Positions 1-11,182 of a stretch of 64,000 bases of DNA are shown in pieces. Under the pieces are notes generated by a model. That model ran no database searches and was not told where the DNA came from. It saw only the letters and a program-made list of their open reading frames with translations. Position numbers and translations under genes: made by a program. The first letter of the stretch is position 1. Every line of letters begins with the position of its first letter. The stretch comes from Cristatella mucedo (Eukaryota; Bryozoa; Phylactolaemata; Cristatellidae): NCBI GenBank assembly GCA_009760855.2, contig WPIO01000011.1, positions 978,501 to 1,042,500 on the forward strand, read 5' to 3'.

Positions 1-90
1 TTTAGGGTTTAGTGTTTAGAGTTCTGTGTTTAAGGGTTTATAATTTAGGGATTAGCATTTAGGGTTTAGTGTTTTAGGGTTTCGGGCAGG
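1..90 (+). repeat. Degenerate TTTAGGG-like tract
   Basis: Repeated TTTAGGG and variants (TTTAGTG, TTTAGAG, TTTAAGGG) at irregular spacing. It resembles a decayed telomere-type 7-mer array or an internal repeat of an element cut by the window edge. Confidence 0.5.
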
Positions 91-500
91 CAGCGCCTCA
101 GCTGCCTAAATCCACCATTGCTCGTATTCAGCGCTTTAATTAGTGCGTATTAGGGCATAACTAGATCTTTTGAGCTATACTCAGTAGACCTCTCAGGCTT
201 AGCACTCATTTGCAGGAACACGCGGCATGCAGGAACACGCGGCATGCCGTAGCGCGCCCTTGCTTTGACAAGTACGAACACGTGCCTGGCGACGTCGAGC
301 GGGACCGAACTCCTGAGGGACCGAACTGTATAGCTCGCTGCTGCCGCAACCGCTGCCGCTCCCTCAATAAGAAACCATCCTTTGCATACATCCATCCTTC
401 TAATTATACTGAGATGATTTTATTTTAATAGAGCGTGACCTTGCTTTCGATCATGAATTATATATCTGTATTCTTAGTTACACATTCATCAACATAGTGG
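91..500. other. No recognisable gene
   Basis: Contains a 15-bp direct duplication at about 213-246 (CAGGAACACGCGGCATG twice). I see no domain or element in it. Confidence 0.4.
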
Positions 501-504
501 GGAA

Positions 505-652
505 ATGTCCAACGGGGGGGGGGGGAGGAAAGTCGGGGGGGGGGGCCCACCAGGGGGGAAAAGTTCGGGGGGGGGGGGGGGGGGACGTCGAGGGAAAAAT
601 ATCCTACAACCCCACCATTACAAGTCTGCCAGCTCCACGGGGGGGGGGGGGC
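505..652 (+). repeat. Cluster of long G-tracts
   Basis: Four or more runs of 10-18 G on the plus strand within 150 bp, separated by short spacers. Strong potential for G-quadruplexes. Such runs are also prone to assembly error. Confidence 0.85.
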
Positions 653-974
653 TCTTCAAAGAAAAAGGTAAACAAATTTGTGTCGGCAGAGGAACAAAAG
701 CAATAAACGGCAACTATAGATCTTCACAATTGCTGCACTGCAACCACAGGCAGCACGATGATGCAGGACAGTAGGCAGAGAGGGCAGTGGGCAGCCCCAT
801 ACCACGTTTCACAACACAGCTGCTCTAAGCAGCCGGCAGCCGACTTCCGGATGCACATACGTCATGTCATGCAGAGCAGTAGGCTGGCAGACTTGGGATT
901 TGCAGAGCTCATTGTAATGATTGCCAATTACAAGTGGGGAAAATAAAAGACAATCATCCGACAGACAACAACAG

Positions 975-1130
975 TGAATCCATAATAACCATAATAATAA
1001 TAATAATAGCATGAATCCATAATAACCATAATAATAATAATAATAATAATAATAGCAATCATTGTTGTCATCTCCTGGGGGAGCACAATCTCTTTCTAGG
1101 TATTCCACAAGGGCTGGAAAAGATCAATAT
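975..1130 (-). mobile_element. LINE-1f 3' tail remnant with AAT repeats
   Basis: A duplicated (AAT)n segment followed by a degraded copy of the tail hairpin (CACAATCTCTTTCTAGG), the minus-strand form of the LINE-1f end. Confidence 0.5.
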
Positions 1131-1464
1131 AAAAGATCAATACAAGCTTGTTATAAGTTTAGGTAAAATGCACAATTGAATTCACAGCATGCAATTAGGA
1201 AACAGTAAAGGCATTTGGCAGTTTCACGATGTTGCCAAACAAAGTGAAAAACCAGAAGGTGAACGGCATATTCAAAATGTGGGGACGCAGACTGGCTGCA
1301 AGCAGGAAGGCAGTCAGTGCTACCGCAGTGGGTAGGGGCAGGCAGGCTATATATAGCACAGGTCTACAGTGGGGCACGAACAGGCTCTCTGCCAACACTA
1401 CCAAAAAAAGTTATGCAGCAGAGGTAAGACCACTGTGAAGAGTCACCGAGAATACTCTATAACT

Positions 1465-1835
1465 AATATAATAGTAATAATAATAGTACACCATTTGTAT
1501 AGCATCCCAAGAGAACTAAGTCTCTTTCCGGGTACTTTATCCATGTCGGAATGGAGGTCTGTCAATTGCTTAGTGATACAATGCACAATTTCAGCATGGG
1601 TAAGCACACAAAGGTCAATTCATAAGGATAAATGTGAGGAAATGGCTTCTTATCAGCCTATCTATAAATGTCGAGCAACAGGGTGTAAAATGTCGGTCGG
1701 GATAAAGTTCCAGGCTTTGGAAGGATAAGCACTGCAGGCATGGTCTCCAAAGGATCTGCGGTTGGTCAGAGGTACAGCTAATCTAACAGCTGGTAGGTAT
1801 AAGCTGGCTCATGTCAAATTCCTGGACTTTGTCTC
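1465..1835 (-). mobile_element. LINE-1f fragment, 3' end
   Basis: Tail hairpin (GAGAACTAAGTCTCTTTCC), then a stretch matching the RT C-terminal region (GTTCCAGGCTTTGG, GGCATGGTCTCCAAAGGAT) shared with better copies at 11,451 and 27,297. Confidence 0.75.
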
Positions 1836-2500
1836 CTAAATTCCGGCCGGAAGTTACGGAAGGAGGTATGTCTACAAGCAAGGGGAGACGATAAGCCCGT
1901 GGAAGCTGATAAGAAATCCCAAATAGGCCAATACATTTATAACCTGACTGTGAAGCCATATGTGAGGGGTCTTACCTCTATGAGCATGCACGTGTATTGG
2001 AATACTCATCGAGTACTACAATTGCAAAACACCCATACGTGTTAAATTCGGAAACCTATAATTTCAGCCGTTGAGATGTGAACACTGATTTATACCAGCT
2101 TTAGCTCCCAGCCACTGCCACGATCCTGGATCGGATTGAGAGTTTGCTCGAGGTTATGAGCACTTGGTCTCCATGGCACCAGAATCCGAGATGCACAGAT
2201 GGGTGCTACCGGTAGGAAGAGCCAGTTTGAAGAGTGCACTTCACCTGATGATGCTATCCATAGAGATGACCTCGAACCCGGTTGCATGGTTACTGCACAG
2301 CAGTCTACCCGGGCCAGACAGAAAGGTACACGGGGTGAGCGACGTTAAGAAGAGCCAGCACTAAGCGTTTGGTAACTAGGCGGCAATCATAGCACCCCAC
2401 AACAGAAAAAGTAGAAGCAACCATGAGCTGAAAACACAAAATATACAGAGACATCGGAAAAGCACCAGATAAGCCAACCGGCTAAGTACCACCCTCTTTG
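1836..2500. other. No recognisable gene
   Basis: A GTAAGA donor-like site on the minus strand near 1,972 and a TTGTAG acceptor-like site near 2,020 exist. The short frame between them carries no caspase signature I can defend. Missing CARD-caspase exons could hide here. Confidence 0.35.
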
Positions 2501-2898
2501 CTGACTCGCTTAGCTGTGCCTCGAGCCAACCTCAAATCATTTGGCAACAGTGCCTTCAGTTCGTATGCTCCTAAAGCCTGGAACTCATTCCCGACTGGAG
2601 TCACGACATCCCCGACTTGATGACATTTAAAAAGAAGCTAAATGCACCCATTTCTCACAGTATTTGGTGGATCGGTCCTTGTGATTTGTCATCCTTGCGC
2701 TTTCGTGTGCTGACACTTTGCTTGTTACCACTAACCATATTTACATGTTGACATGTGCACGCTACGTCTAACCATATTATGCTTGTTGACATTGTGCATG
2801 TTAACACTAACCATTCGATCATGCTTCCTCTACAGCATATACAAAAGTGCCTAGAAAGAGATTAAGTTCTCTGTGGGTGCAATATAAATGAATTGCTA

Positions 2899-2934
<36 letters not shown>

Positions 2935-2935
2935 C
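2500..2935 (+). mobile_element. LINE-1f fragment, 3' end with (ATT)n
   Basis: End of the RT C-terminal region (TATGCTCCTAAAGCCTGGAAC), 3' UTR with repeated GCTGACACT/ACTAACCAT units, hairpin tail and about 11 ATT units. Confidence 0.87.
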
Positions 2936-3196
2936 TTACCAGGCCAGTGACCAATTGCAGAGCACAACGAGGGAGCAGGACTAACAGGTGTGCAGAGCAA
3001 AAATTCAACAGCAGATACAATCTATGCTCTGATACACAATGCATTTAATCAAGCCCGAAAAAAGTTTAGCAAACAAAGGCTTGGGCAAGAGCACAGGGAG
3101 CATGGTACCAAACAGCAGCCTGCGACACCACACGGTTGATGGCGTCCTCACATAAACCAGACAACAGTCATTGATACGACAACTGTATTTTATTAC

Positions 3197-3385
3197 CTCA
3201 GCAGTCTGGTCATGATATTGAACGACTTCAAAATGCAAGGCTGTGAAGAGGGAACTAATATTCATCGCATCCAAAATCGAGCCTTGACGATCACGAAGAA
3301 GTTCCTTGCTTTCACTATTCTCGGCAAATTTCTCATTGTTGATGAGTAGAACTCTGCCACGGCATGGTAAAGTCATTCTGTAAAC
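3197..3385 (-). CDS. CARD-caspase exon 3: start of p20 protease subunit
   Basis: Acceptor CCCGTGTAG, 63 codons in phase 0, donor GCTGAGGTAATA. VYRM, CRG and LLINN form the first caspase beta-strand block; GSILDAMNISSLFTALHF and HDQTAE form the following helix and strand. The frame stays open past the donor (to 3,005) and reads NDCCLVYV, which weakly resembles the next p20 strand, but it does not reach an SHG motif. Confidence 0.85.
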
Positions 3386-6300
3386 CTACACGGGACATTC
3401 TCAGGTCAAAGACTGACAGAACAGACTGCCAATGGGATTCAAAAGTCACGGCATGCATGTTGCATACACCACTGATGCCGGCCCGACACCAAATTTGTCA
3501 GAAGAGGCACGAACGACAGGTAAGAGACACACAGGGCCAGATAAGCCCACAAACAAAAGAGATACCGTATCTTTAAGAAAGGCTCGGGTGGCCTCGAGCA
3601 ACAGCAGAAGCAGCCACGTGGGGGTCTCATCAAAGGAGCCGCTGATGAGAATCAGAGGCAAAGAAACAAAAAACTGCAGCTGCCATACCTGATTATCACG
3701 GAGATGGCTGTCAACCGTGCGCACATCTGTGGCCTTGACTGCAACAGTTATCATCGACTCCTCGTTCTCTGCACTGGTCTCGTTCTCGTTCACCAGAGTG
3801 CCGGTGGCAGCGACTGGAAGCATGACTTGCTCCCGGGTGTCTCGCTTCCCGGCTGCAGCAGCAGCTCTGTCTGGGCTGACTGCATCGGCAAGATGCCGCT
3901 GACCAGATTCAATCAGTGAATCAACAAAGTCACCGAATGCTGCTGGACCTCGGCGAGTGATCGTTCCTAGGAAGTCTCTAACCTTGTTTCGCTTCTCGGC
4001 TTTGTTCGTCTGCAACGACCAGCGACTCACAGGGAGGCAAATACTAACAGGGAAAAGCCTGGCACTGAACCATGGAACCGCCGATGGCACTTGCAGTGTG
4101 CAGCTTTATGCTCTCCCAGAAGGGGCTTCTGATTTCCATTTATGGAGGCTGTCAAAAATGGGATATGCCAATGATTTCCTTAGATGGGGGTCAGATTAGG
4201 TTTTTGTAGGCAATGCTGCTTTGGCATGCAGATTCGGTACACATGTCCCAAGAATACATTTGTTTGTTAGGGAAAGCTAGAAGATGTTCCAGGGGACTGC
4301 CGGACAGCACTTCTTCGGGCTTGCCGCTTCAGGCTTAATGTGCAGAGGGGCTGCGAGAGACCGGGCGCAGCTGCTGAGGCTACCCGTAAGCTACGCTCTA
4401 GTGCCTCAGCTCACAGCCTTTCTAGTGCTCTGCGTGTCGATTGCACGATCGGAGTATATCAGAAACTCTTCATCCGATGAATTTCCTTCATATACAGGGA
4501 GCCCACTTACAAGACACGATCACACGACTAGACTTGCCACGCACAACCATTAGTTTCACTGCAAATGGCTCCCACCACGAGCATTCTCACTTTGCAGACC
4601 CTGGCTTGCACCACTAGCTCACAGCAGATTGCTGCAAAATTTGAAAAGTTCCGAGGCTTTCCTCATCTTAATCTTTGTCGATCGGTTCATAAAAGAGAAC
4701 AATTAGCAGGAAATGAATCGAATCCCTGTGCAGGTCTTAACACCCATCGACCAGAAGTCAGAATGCATACAAAACTCTAGTGGCTTATCTAACAAGTCTG
4801 CTGTTTAAATACAGTTGTAGTACGGTGAGGACAGTCACGATGCACTTGGATGACAGCAAATCCCTAAACAGTAGCTGTCAGCAAGCTCTAAATGAAATAT
4901 GAGTCACAGCACTTGCTCAAGCTTAGACAGTGATTTAAAAAATTAGCGTTCACCAATATATCTTGTGGTTTGACATTCTCTAAGCAGAAGGTACGCGAAA
5001 CCACGGAGAACTCCTAAGTGGGATCAAAGACGTTTATGCACACGGACGCCTCAGCGGGCCAGTACGCGACTGCCTATCCGTCGCCCTCGACCTGACTCCC
5101 TGGGCCTTTGCAGCCCGCTACTTATATACCACTGCCATAAATCGCAATAGCCCATAATCCAACGAGTGTCATAATCACAAAATAACCACATATCTTACTA
5201 TCTGTGGCTGGTGAGAGTCACCCATCCCTCTAACTTTCAGCACCTCTGCTTATTGCATGCATTTCCAAAGCAAACCTGCATTGTTGTACCTGAAGTTTTT
5301 AAATTTTCGACAAGCAATAGAAATATCTGACAAGAGCATTTAATTTTTTTGAGCTTCATCTTTCCATGCTTATTCTAAGACCCCATTCTGATCGAGAAAA
5401 CCGGTATTCTGGCAGGAAAGTGAAAGCAGGCAGTAGATCAGACGATTCTCTCTCCCCCCTATGTGTACATCCCAGCCAAAAGAACAAAGTATACATGCAT
5501 TAGAGAAGCAGTAAGCTTATCTACTCTGGAGATCTCTGTGCATTAAGAGTAATTATGCACACGAGAATATGTGTACAGAGCAGTATTACTATAGTTAAGT
5601 TACCTTTCAAAACCAGCACTATAACCTGGAGTATAGGCATGACCTATGATAGATAGCTCACAGTAGCAAGATGCCTAACAATTTGTAACTTGCAATAGCA
5701 CACAATGCAACCCAGATGAACATTTTTTCAGTAAGCTAAAAATGCCCTCACATACATATCAAACACTCGAGGCATAGGATTCCTGTCAATCACGTACTGT
5801 TTTCACTGTACCTAATTCAGAATACTTAGTGTACTGTCAGTCGCTAATAATTACATTTTGCTCATAATGTAGAACAGGGAAAAACGATGAAACTGCAACT
5901 CTCACATCCATGCATTTAATGACTGCAATTTAGAAATGCAGAACGGCTGTCGAGGCCAATCGCCATGCAACTTAAACAGCCTGTTAAACAGCCTTTTAAC
6001 ATAAACAGCCTTTTAACATAAACAGCCTTTTAACATAAACAGCCTTTTAACATAAACAGCCTTTTAAACAGCCTTTTTAACAGTATTGGAAAGCGTAGTG
6101 ATAGCACGTGTAATAGTTCCAAAATATCACCAAAATCAACTCGCAGGGTGTGCCTAACTTAAGCATCCCACTGTCAATCACTATTGAACAGCAGCCTATT
6201 GCCGGAATTGATCGCAGCAGATGCGAAGCATTGCACGATCAGCAATGAGCTACGCTAGTTTGTGATTCCGAGCAAACACAGCAACACAGTCGACTGATGA

Positions 6301-9300
6301 GCCAGCCTCAATTTCGTTTTGTAGCTATGAGCAGAGCACCAGCATTCCCCACTCTGTAAATTATTCGATAGGTGGAATGGAGCACGTGTAATAGTTCCAA
6401 AATATCACCCATGCGTAGGCACTATCAAACTCGTAAAATCTCTGAACATGTACTTCATGGGTATACTTTATAATTTAGGGCTTGCAGCATCCGGCAGCCC
6501 TGCGGCTGTTGCCTCCACTAGCCACGTTCAGAGGATAGGTTCTGCGATCAAATTACAGCGTGATTGATTGGGCAAACTGGCTGAGGAGGCTTATGGGTTT
6601 TGGTGGGACTTCTTAAGGCTGGCAGGCACGACTGGATTGAGCAGTGAGATCATGGAGCTGGGAGGCACTATCGGAACGAAGCCTCGTCCGTTGCTGTGCA
6701 GGATGCTGACCCGTTTCGCTTCGCTGTCAGTTCTCCGTTGTGTTCTGTGTTAATACAAGAGTTATTTGCCGCTTTATACGTAGCACCTAACACTGGAGGC
6801 CCGGCATGCACAAAGTACTTCTGCAATCGTCCCCTTTTTCGATTAAATACAGTTTTTCAATACAACTGCTCCAGTTAGATTCGGTCTGACTGATCTGTAC
6901 TGTAGCACTGTAGCCCCACAAGACTTGCAAATTAAACTATATGCTCACCATTAGTAATTACCATGTCATTACACTATAGATGCAAACTTAAGATGACACT
7001 AATAAGTAAAATGTGTTGAGTGGAATAGATCAATTAGAACATAGTACATCATGCCAAATGAACCAAATGCCTATCTAAGGAGCTTTTCACAGGCAGGAAA
7101 AGAGGCATACAAACATATTTTGAATCAGAATACTAGTAATAATAATTATACATACGTAAGGCGCCCTCAACAAACTTAATATTTCTTGGCACTTTGCAAA
7201 TGCTGTATAGGAAGTATGACCATACGGTCAATGGTTGCACGTGGTCCAAGTAGACTGCTAGTCCTCTAGACCATGTACCAGCGGTTCCCCTTCTCGGTGC
7301 TTCGATAGGCTGCTGCCATGCATATCTAGCACAATTAATGGTGCCCTGCCTGACTGAGGAGTAGTTCTAGGCTGGAGCCAGAGAATGAAGGGACATAAAA
7401 ATGAGTGATACAATCTTTTTGTCGATAAGCTGCTTGATTGGATGCCAGTGCAGATCGGCAAGAAGCTGTGTAATGTGGACACTTCGACACTTACTGCACA
7501 AAAGTCTGGCTGCTGCATTTTGCACAAACTGTCATAAACTGCAAGCAACTGATTGCACAGACCGAAAAACCTGCTATCAGTACCACAGGATGTCAGAAAT
7601 AATAATACATTTGATATAGCATCCTCAGAAAACCCAATTTTTTTTTAGGCACTTTACACTTGCTGCAAAGGAAGCACGATAGAATGGTTAGTAGTAGCAA
7701 GCTCAATGACAACAAAAATAATACGGTTAGAGGCGACACACACCGGATCAGCATGCAAGTAATGTTAGCGACAGAATGCACAAGTGTCAGCACCCATAAG
7801 CATATAAAGGTTCAATAACAGGGATACAGTCAAGGCTGCAATAAATAGATGCGTTTTTAGTTTAGTTTTAAACGTGGTCAAGGCAGGAGATGCCCTTATG
7901 CAAGTCGGGAGTGAGTTCCAGGCTTTGGGAGCATACGAACTGCAGGCATGGCCTCGAAAGGATGTGAAGTTTGTATGAGGTATAGGTAAAGTGCTACGAT
8001 GCTTAGCCTGGTGGGGAGTAGATCTGATAGGTAGGCTGGAGCCTAAGAACAAAGGAACCGGACAGTGAGTGAGAAAACCTTGGTCGATGCGTTGCTTGAC
8101 TGGGAGCTAGTGCAAGTCGGTGAGAAGTGGTGTGATGTGGCCACTGCAGCACTCACGACAGACAAGCCTAGCTGCAGAGTTTTGTACTAGCTGTAAGCAC
8201 CTGATTGCACAGGCCGGTAGACTAGCATGCAGTAACCTACAGAAGTCAAGATGGGATTTCACAAATGCATAGACCAATTTATACGTGGTATCCCTGTCTA
8301 AACAAGCCCGAATTTTAGCAATGATATGTAGCTGAAAGCAGGCAGAATCCGTGGATCTTATGTCGTCGCCTAATGAAAGGACAGTTTGGAACAGGATAGG
8401 TAGGTTTCGTAGAGATGCAAAAGGAGATATGCTGGCAGAACCAAGTTTGAGCATTAAGCTTTCTGATTTCCGAATGACACTTTGTCTGCCCATAACTAAT
8501 AAGTTATTTTATCATCTTTCAATTTAGGAAAGTTTGCAACCATCCATGTGCATATGTCATCAATACATGCAGCTAGGGAGTTTTAATATCCCGTCTAAGC
8601 AGGCCTGAATTTGAGCTATGCTATGTCGCCGAGCTGGTTTGGTCCACTGGTTAAGGTGCTTGCCCCGAGCAAGGTCTGGCTGAGGTCGTGGGCTCGAGCA
8701 AGGAGGCATATGTGAAGCGCCTGAATAGAGATCAAGTTCTCTTAGGGTGCTATACAAATGAATTATATATATATATATATTTTTTTTATTCATTAGTTTT
8801 TAGCTGAAAGTAGACAGACTTGACTGTGGAGCTGATGCAGTCGTCTAGTTAGAGGTCACGTTTAAAAAGGACATCTAGATTCCAGCAGATGCAATGGGAG
8901 ATATATTGACATATCTGATATTGGGAGTTAAATCTTTCCAATTTCTGGGTCACACTAGATTTTCCCATTTCTAGTAAGTTGGTCAAATTGCCATTTAGTT
9001 TAAGAAGGTTTGATGCCTTTTAAAAAAGCTATAGGAGTAGCACGTGATGTTAAGGACCTGCTAATTATGTTAGATAGGCATGGCAGCACCCGATCGACGC
9101 ATCGAGAAGGGACCATCAGGTACAGGGTCTAGCAGAGCACTAGTACTCTGCTTAGATTATGCGACGAACTTAAATACGAGGTCACTAGTGGCAGGCTCGA
9201 TGCAGCCATTAACGTGCTGAAAGAAATTGTGGGGGCTGAGTCCTGTGGCTTTTGCTAGAATAGATGGGTATGATATACTTATAGGACTCCTTGGTGCCTG

Positions 9301-9818
9301 TCACTGGACAGTGAGTTCTGCTCTAATAACAACATGCACGATTACAGCACGAAAAAGCAACAAAAATGACCACTTACAGATGAAGCTAGTAGTGTGAGGC
9401 AAAGTTGGCGTTCCGAAAATGTAGCAGCAAGGAAATCAACTTGCAAATTAAATGAAACAAGCTCACAGAATTAGCAGGTATCGCACAAGACGGAGGCACT
9501 ACTCTAAAATGAAAATATAATTTACTTGTATCCTAAGAGAACGTAATCTCTATTCAGGCCAGGCGCTTCACATATGTCACGGGGCTGGAGCCCACGACCA
9601 CACGGTCATCAAATATAGTAACCTTAACCTTGGTCGTGGCAAGCACCTCAACCACCGGGCTAAACCAGCACGGCAGAACTCACAGGCATCAACTCTTCAT
9701 ACTGTGCTGCAGTAATTGTCCTCCGTCCCTGAAGATAGTCGAGTACCGGCTCCAGCTCTAGGTCATTGACAAGTAGGACTGTATTCTTTCTGATGGATGC
9801 CTTCTCTGATTCATTCAT
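3197..9818 (-). CDS. CARD-containing caspase, initiator type; 3' exons not found
   Basis: Minus-strand exons 9818-9684, 4009-3689 and 3385-3197 (45, 107 and 63 codons, all phase 0) join into 215 residues. Residues 1 to about 95 form a CARD: helices 1-3 in exon 1 (KNTVLLVNDLELEPVLDYL) and helices 4-6 in exon 2 (TRRGPAAFGDFVDSLIESG). An Ala/Ser/Glu-rich linker of about 55 residues follows. Exon 3 opens the caspase p20 fold: VYRM, CRGRVLLINN, GSILDAMNISSLF, HDQTAE. CARD-caspases are known to dimerise on platforms such as apoptosome-like complexes and start apoptosis or inflammation. The exons for the catalytic His (SHG), active-site Cys (QACRG type) and p10 were not recognised, so activity cannot be judged. 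They may lie left of the window or in degraded sequence. Confidence 0.82.
3689..4009 (-). CDS. CARD-caspase exon 2: CARD helices 4-6 and linker
   Basis: Acceptor GTCGTTGCAG, donor AATCAGGTATGG, 107 codons in phase 0. KVRDFLGTITRRGPAAF followed by GQRHLADAV is a textbook CARD C-terminal half (RRGP-AF-F-SL-GQ-LA). The rest is a low-complexity acidic/Ala linker leading to the protease. Confidence 0.85.
4995..5262 (-). mobile_element. LTR-like segment with TATA box
   Basis: Read on the minus strand it has TATATAAG (5,122-5,129), then about 80 bp of GC-rich leader and a CATAAACGTC region that could be a 3'-end signal, the order of a retroviral-type LTR. No partner LTR or coding region was found. 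Confidence 0.25.
5986..6053 (+). repeat. 17-bp tandem repeat, 4 perfect copies
   Basis: Unit AAACAGCCTTTTAACAT repeated four times without change. Decayed copies lie on both sides (5,973-6,083). Confidence 0.95.
6478..6870 (+). other. Possible LTR-like or single-copy segment
   Basis: GC-richer than its surroundings, ending with GATTAAATACAG, which could serve as a polyadenylation signal. No paired repeat or coding region is visible. Confidence 0.2.
7140..7600 (-). mobile_element. LINE-1f fragment with internal inversion
   Basis: Minus-strand tail (7,150-7,215) and RT C-terminal segment (7,345-7,600) flank a piece (about 7,225-7,345) that matches the RT N-terminal region in the opposite sense; compare 25,150-25,215 on the plus strand. 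Confidence 0.7.
7598..8545 (-). mobile_element. LINE-1f fragment, RT C-terminus and 3' end
   Basis: Two broken frames (8,052-7,765 and 8,493-8,107) encode the RT thumb and C-terminal region (FQLHIIAKIRACLDRDT, NSAARLVCRE, NSLPTCIR). Tail near 7,600-7,650. Frameshifts show it is dead. Confidence 0.87.
8555..9275 (-). mobile_element. LINE-1f fragment split by a SINE-1
   Basis: RT sequence resumes on both sides of the SINE (GAGCTATG before, TTAGCTGAAAGTAGAC after). Beyond 9,000 it jumps to the region before the RT N-terminus, so an internal deletion is also present. Confidence 0.72.
8627..8790 (+). mobile_element. SINE-1 (tRNA-derived), inserted in a LINE
   Basis: Head GCCGAGCTGGTTTGGTCC with an A-box-like GTGG/GGTTAAGG, B-box-like GGTCGTGGGCTCGAGC, then the LINE-type tail (AGAGATCAAGTTCTCT) and a (TA)n end. 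Confidence 0.85.
9520..9675 (-). mobile_element. SINE-1 next to the CARD exon donor
   Basis: Reverse-oriented SINE-1 with a short expansion in its middle (GTCATCAAATATAGTAACC). Its head lies only about 10 nt downstream of the GTGAGT donor of the CARD-caspase exon 1 and points the same way as the gene. Confidence 0.82.
9684..9818 (-). CDS. CARD-caspase exon 1: start codon and CARD helices 1-3
   Basis: Begins at an ATG (MNESEKASIRKN) and ends at ATGCCT before a consensus GTGAGT donor; 45 codons, phase 0. The hydrophobic pattern and closing TAAQYEEL match CARD helices 1 to 3. A TTGTCAG acceptor lies 2 nt before the ATG, so this may be a second exon whose start codon sits just after the splice site. 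A SINE-1 copy begins about 10 nt into the intron. Confidence 0.82.
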
Positions 9819-9849
9819 TGCTGACAACGAGTAGCATCAAACCTAGTGA

Positions 9850-11180
9850 GTGCAACAGGCCAAACTCTGATTACAATCTGAAGGTATAGAACTCCAGCTG
9901 CTCTGCATCCGGTCAGTACAGCCGAATAGTGTGGCCAGCATGCCACACATGCCAGACAAAGGTGGTGCCACGATTATCTTCTGCAACTACTGCCAAGCTC
10001 CTAGCAATAGCACTTTAGAGATGGACACAACGCCTAGTTCTCTTCCCTACAAGATGGTTTCACAAGATGTTTACCCAAGATGGATCTTTTCCCACAACTC
10101 AATGCACCTCAGCACACAGCAAGCACTGCAAGAGTTAGGCTGGAAAAGGGATTGTAGCTAAAAGGCTACCTTAAGATACCACCACCTCTACAATAAAGGA
10201 GGGCCGTGTTCATTTGACATCGCACTTGCCCGAGCAATGAAAAAATAGGCTGATAAACTTAAAGCCAATCTCGGCAAGATCATATTGCAGCGGCACATAA
10301 TCTAGTGACAGGTCACGGGCTATCTGCTAGTGGCATGGGAATATGCACCTGACCAGTAAATGACATCACGGATCCACAGTCATAAGTCATCACTGGTTAT
10401 AAGCAGCAATGCCCCATGAATGTTACTAACAGCCTCGCCTTTGAGTGCCAGATATGAAAACCTTTTAGATAAATTTAATGCTCACGCAAATGTGCAGCTT
10501 CCTCACCAGCTGAGAAACTTGCCCACAGCACATCACTCTGAACAAGCAGGAGAGCACAGCAATCGGCTTAAACAGGCTACGTAAAGAAGTCATCTTGAAC
10601 AGCCTGCCGGAAAGAGCAGCAATGAGTTATTGTGATAAAGAGTTACATAATTAAAATAACGGGATGCATGCGGAGCAAGAATCATTCTGATTCACGTTGG
10701 GCCGGAACCTACAGGCCGACGTTTCCAGGCCAAAAATAGTTGCAGCTGGTGCCCTAGAAACATGTGCACAGAGTCAGAGCAGCGCAGAAATGCATTTTTC
10801 GAGGAGCATAATTATTTCAGAAATTAAAAAAGAATGAAAGCAAGCAGTTTTCATTCGACACGACGAGAAATTACGCGTCCCTCAATCGTTAGTTGTAGGT
10901 GCTAACCGCCGTCTTACTATAAATGAGTTAAAAAATTAATAAGTACGCCTCAGATGGAACTCTTCAAGAAATCACTTTTTTGGGAATCGTTTGAGCTTAG
11001 ATATGTGAAGCCTGCGATACTACCTGATTGAGACAGTCCTGCGAGACAGCCCGAATATGCCAAAATAAGCCCCGCCGGACGCACGGAAGCTGACAGCGAA
11101 TCCGTTTAAGACAAACCAGAGTGCAATCGTCCTCCGATCTGATTTGAGCTTCCTCCCTGCTTACCGACGCCAGCTTTCTC
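9850..11180. other. Upstream region of CARD-caspase, nothing certain
   Basis: No domain or repeat recognised. The plus-strand frame at 9,931-10,161 has no motif. This stretch could hold the caspase promoter or a leader intron. Confidence 0.35.
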
Positions 11181-11182
11181 AC

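Larger units (their letters stand above)
4010..7135. other. CARD-caspase intron 1, part without identified genes
   Basis: Apart from the LTR-like segment near 5,000-5,260 and the 17-bp tandem repeat, I see no domain or element. Short open frames at 4,284-4,553 and 4,565-4,780 (plus strand) show no recognisable motif. Confidence 0.4.

Noticed and set aside
1130-1185. Minus-strand CAAGCTTGT (Gln-Ala-Cys) after a Pro-Lys-Leu-like string, considered as the caspase active site
   Set aside because: An in-frame stop precedes it, no Arg-Gly follows, and the frames do not match.
3005-3196. Open frame continuing past caspase exon 3 (NDCCLVYV)
   Set aside because: Too short from the TAE motif to the DCC motif and without SHG; the GTAATA donor at 3,196 is the simpler reading. 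Left open as an alternative.
4395-4485. Minus-strand stretch reading DEEFLIYSDRAIDTQSTRKA, a little like a caspase p10 start
   Set aside because: No GSWF-type block follows, a stop comes at once, and it lies upstream of CARD exon 2, the wrong order for the gene.
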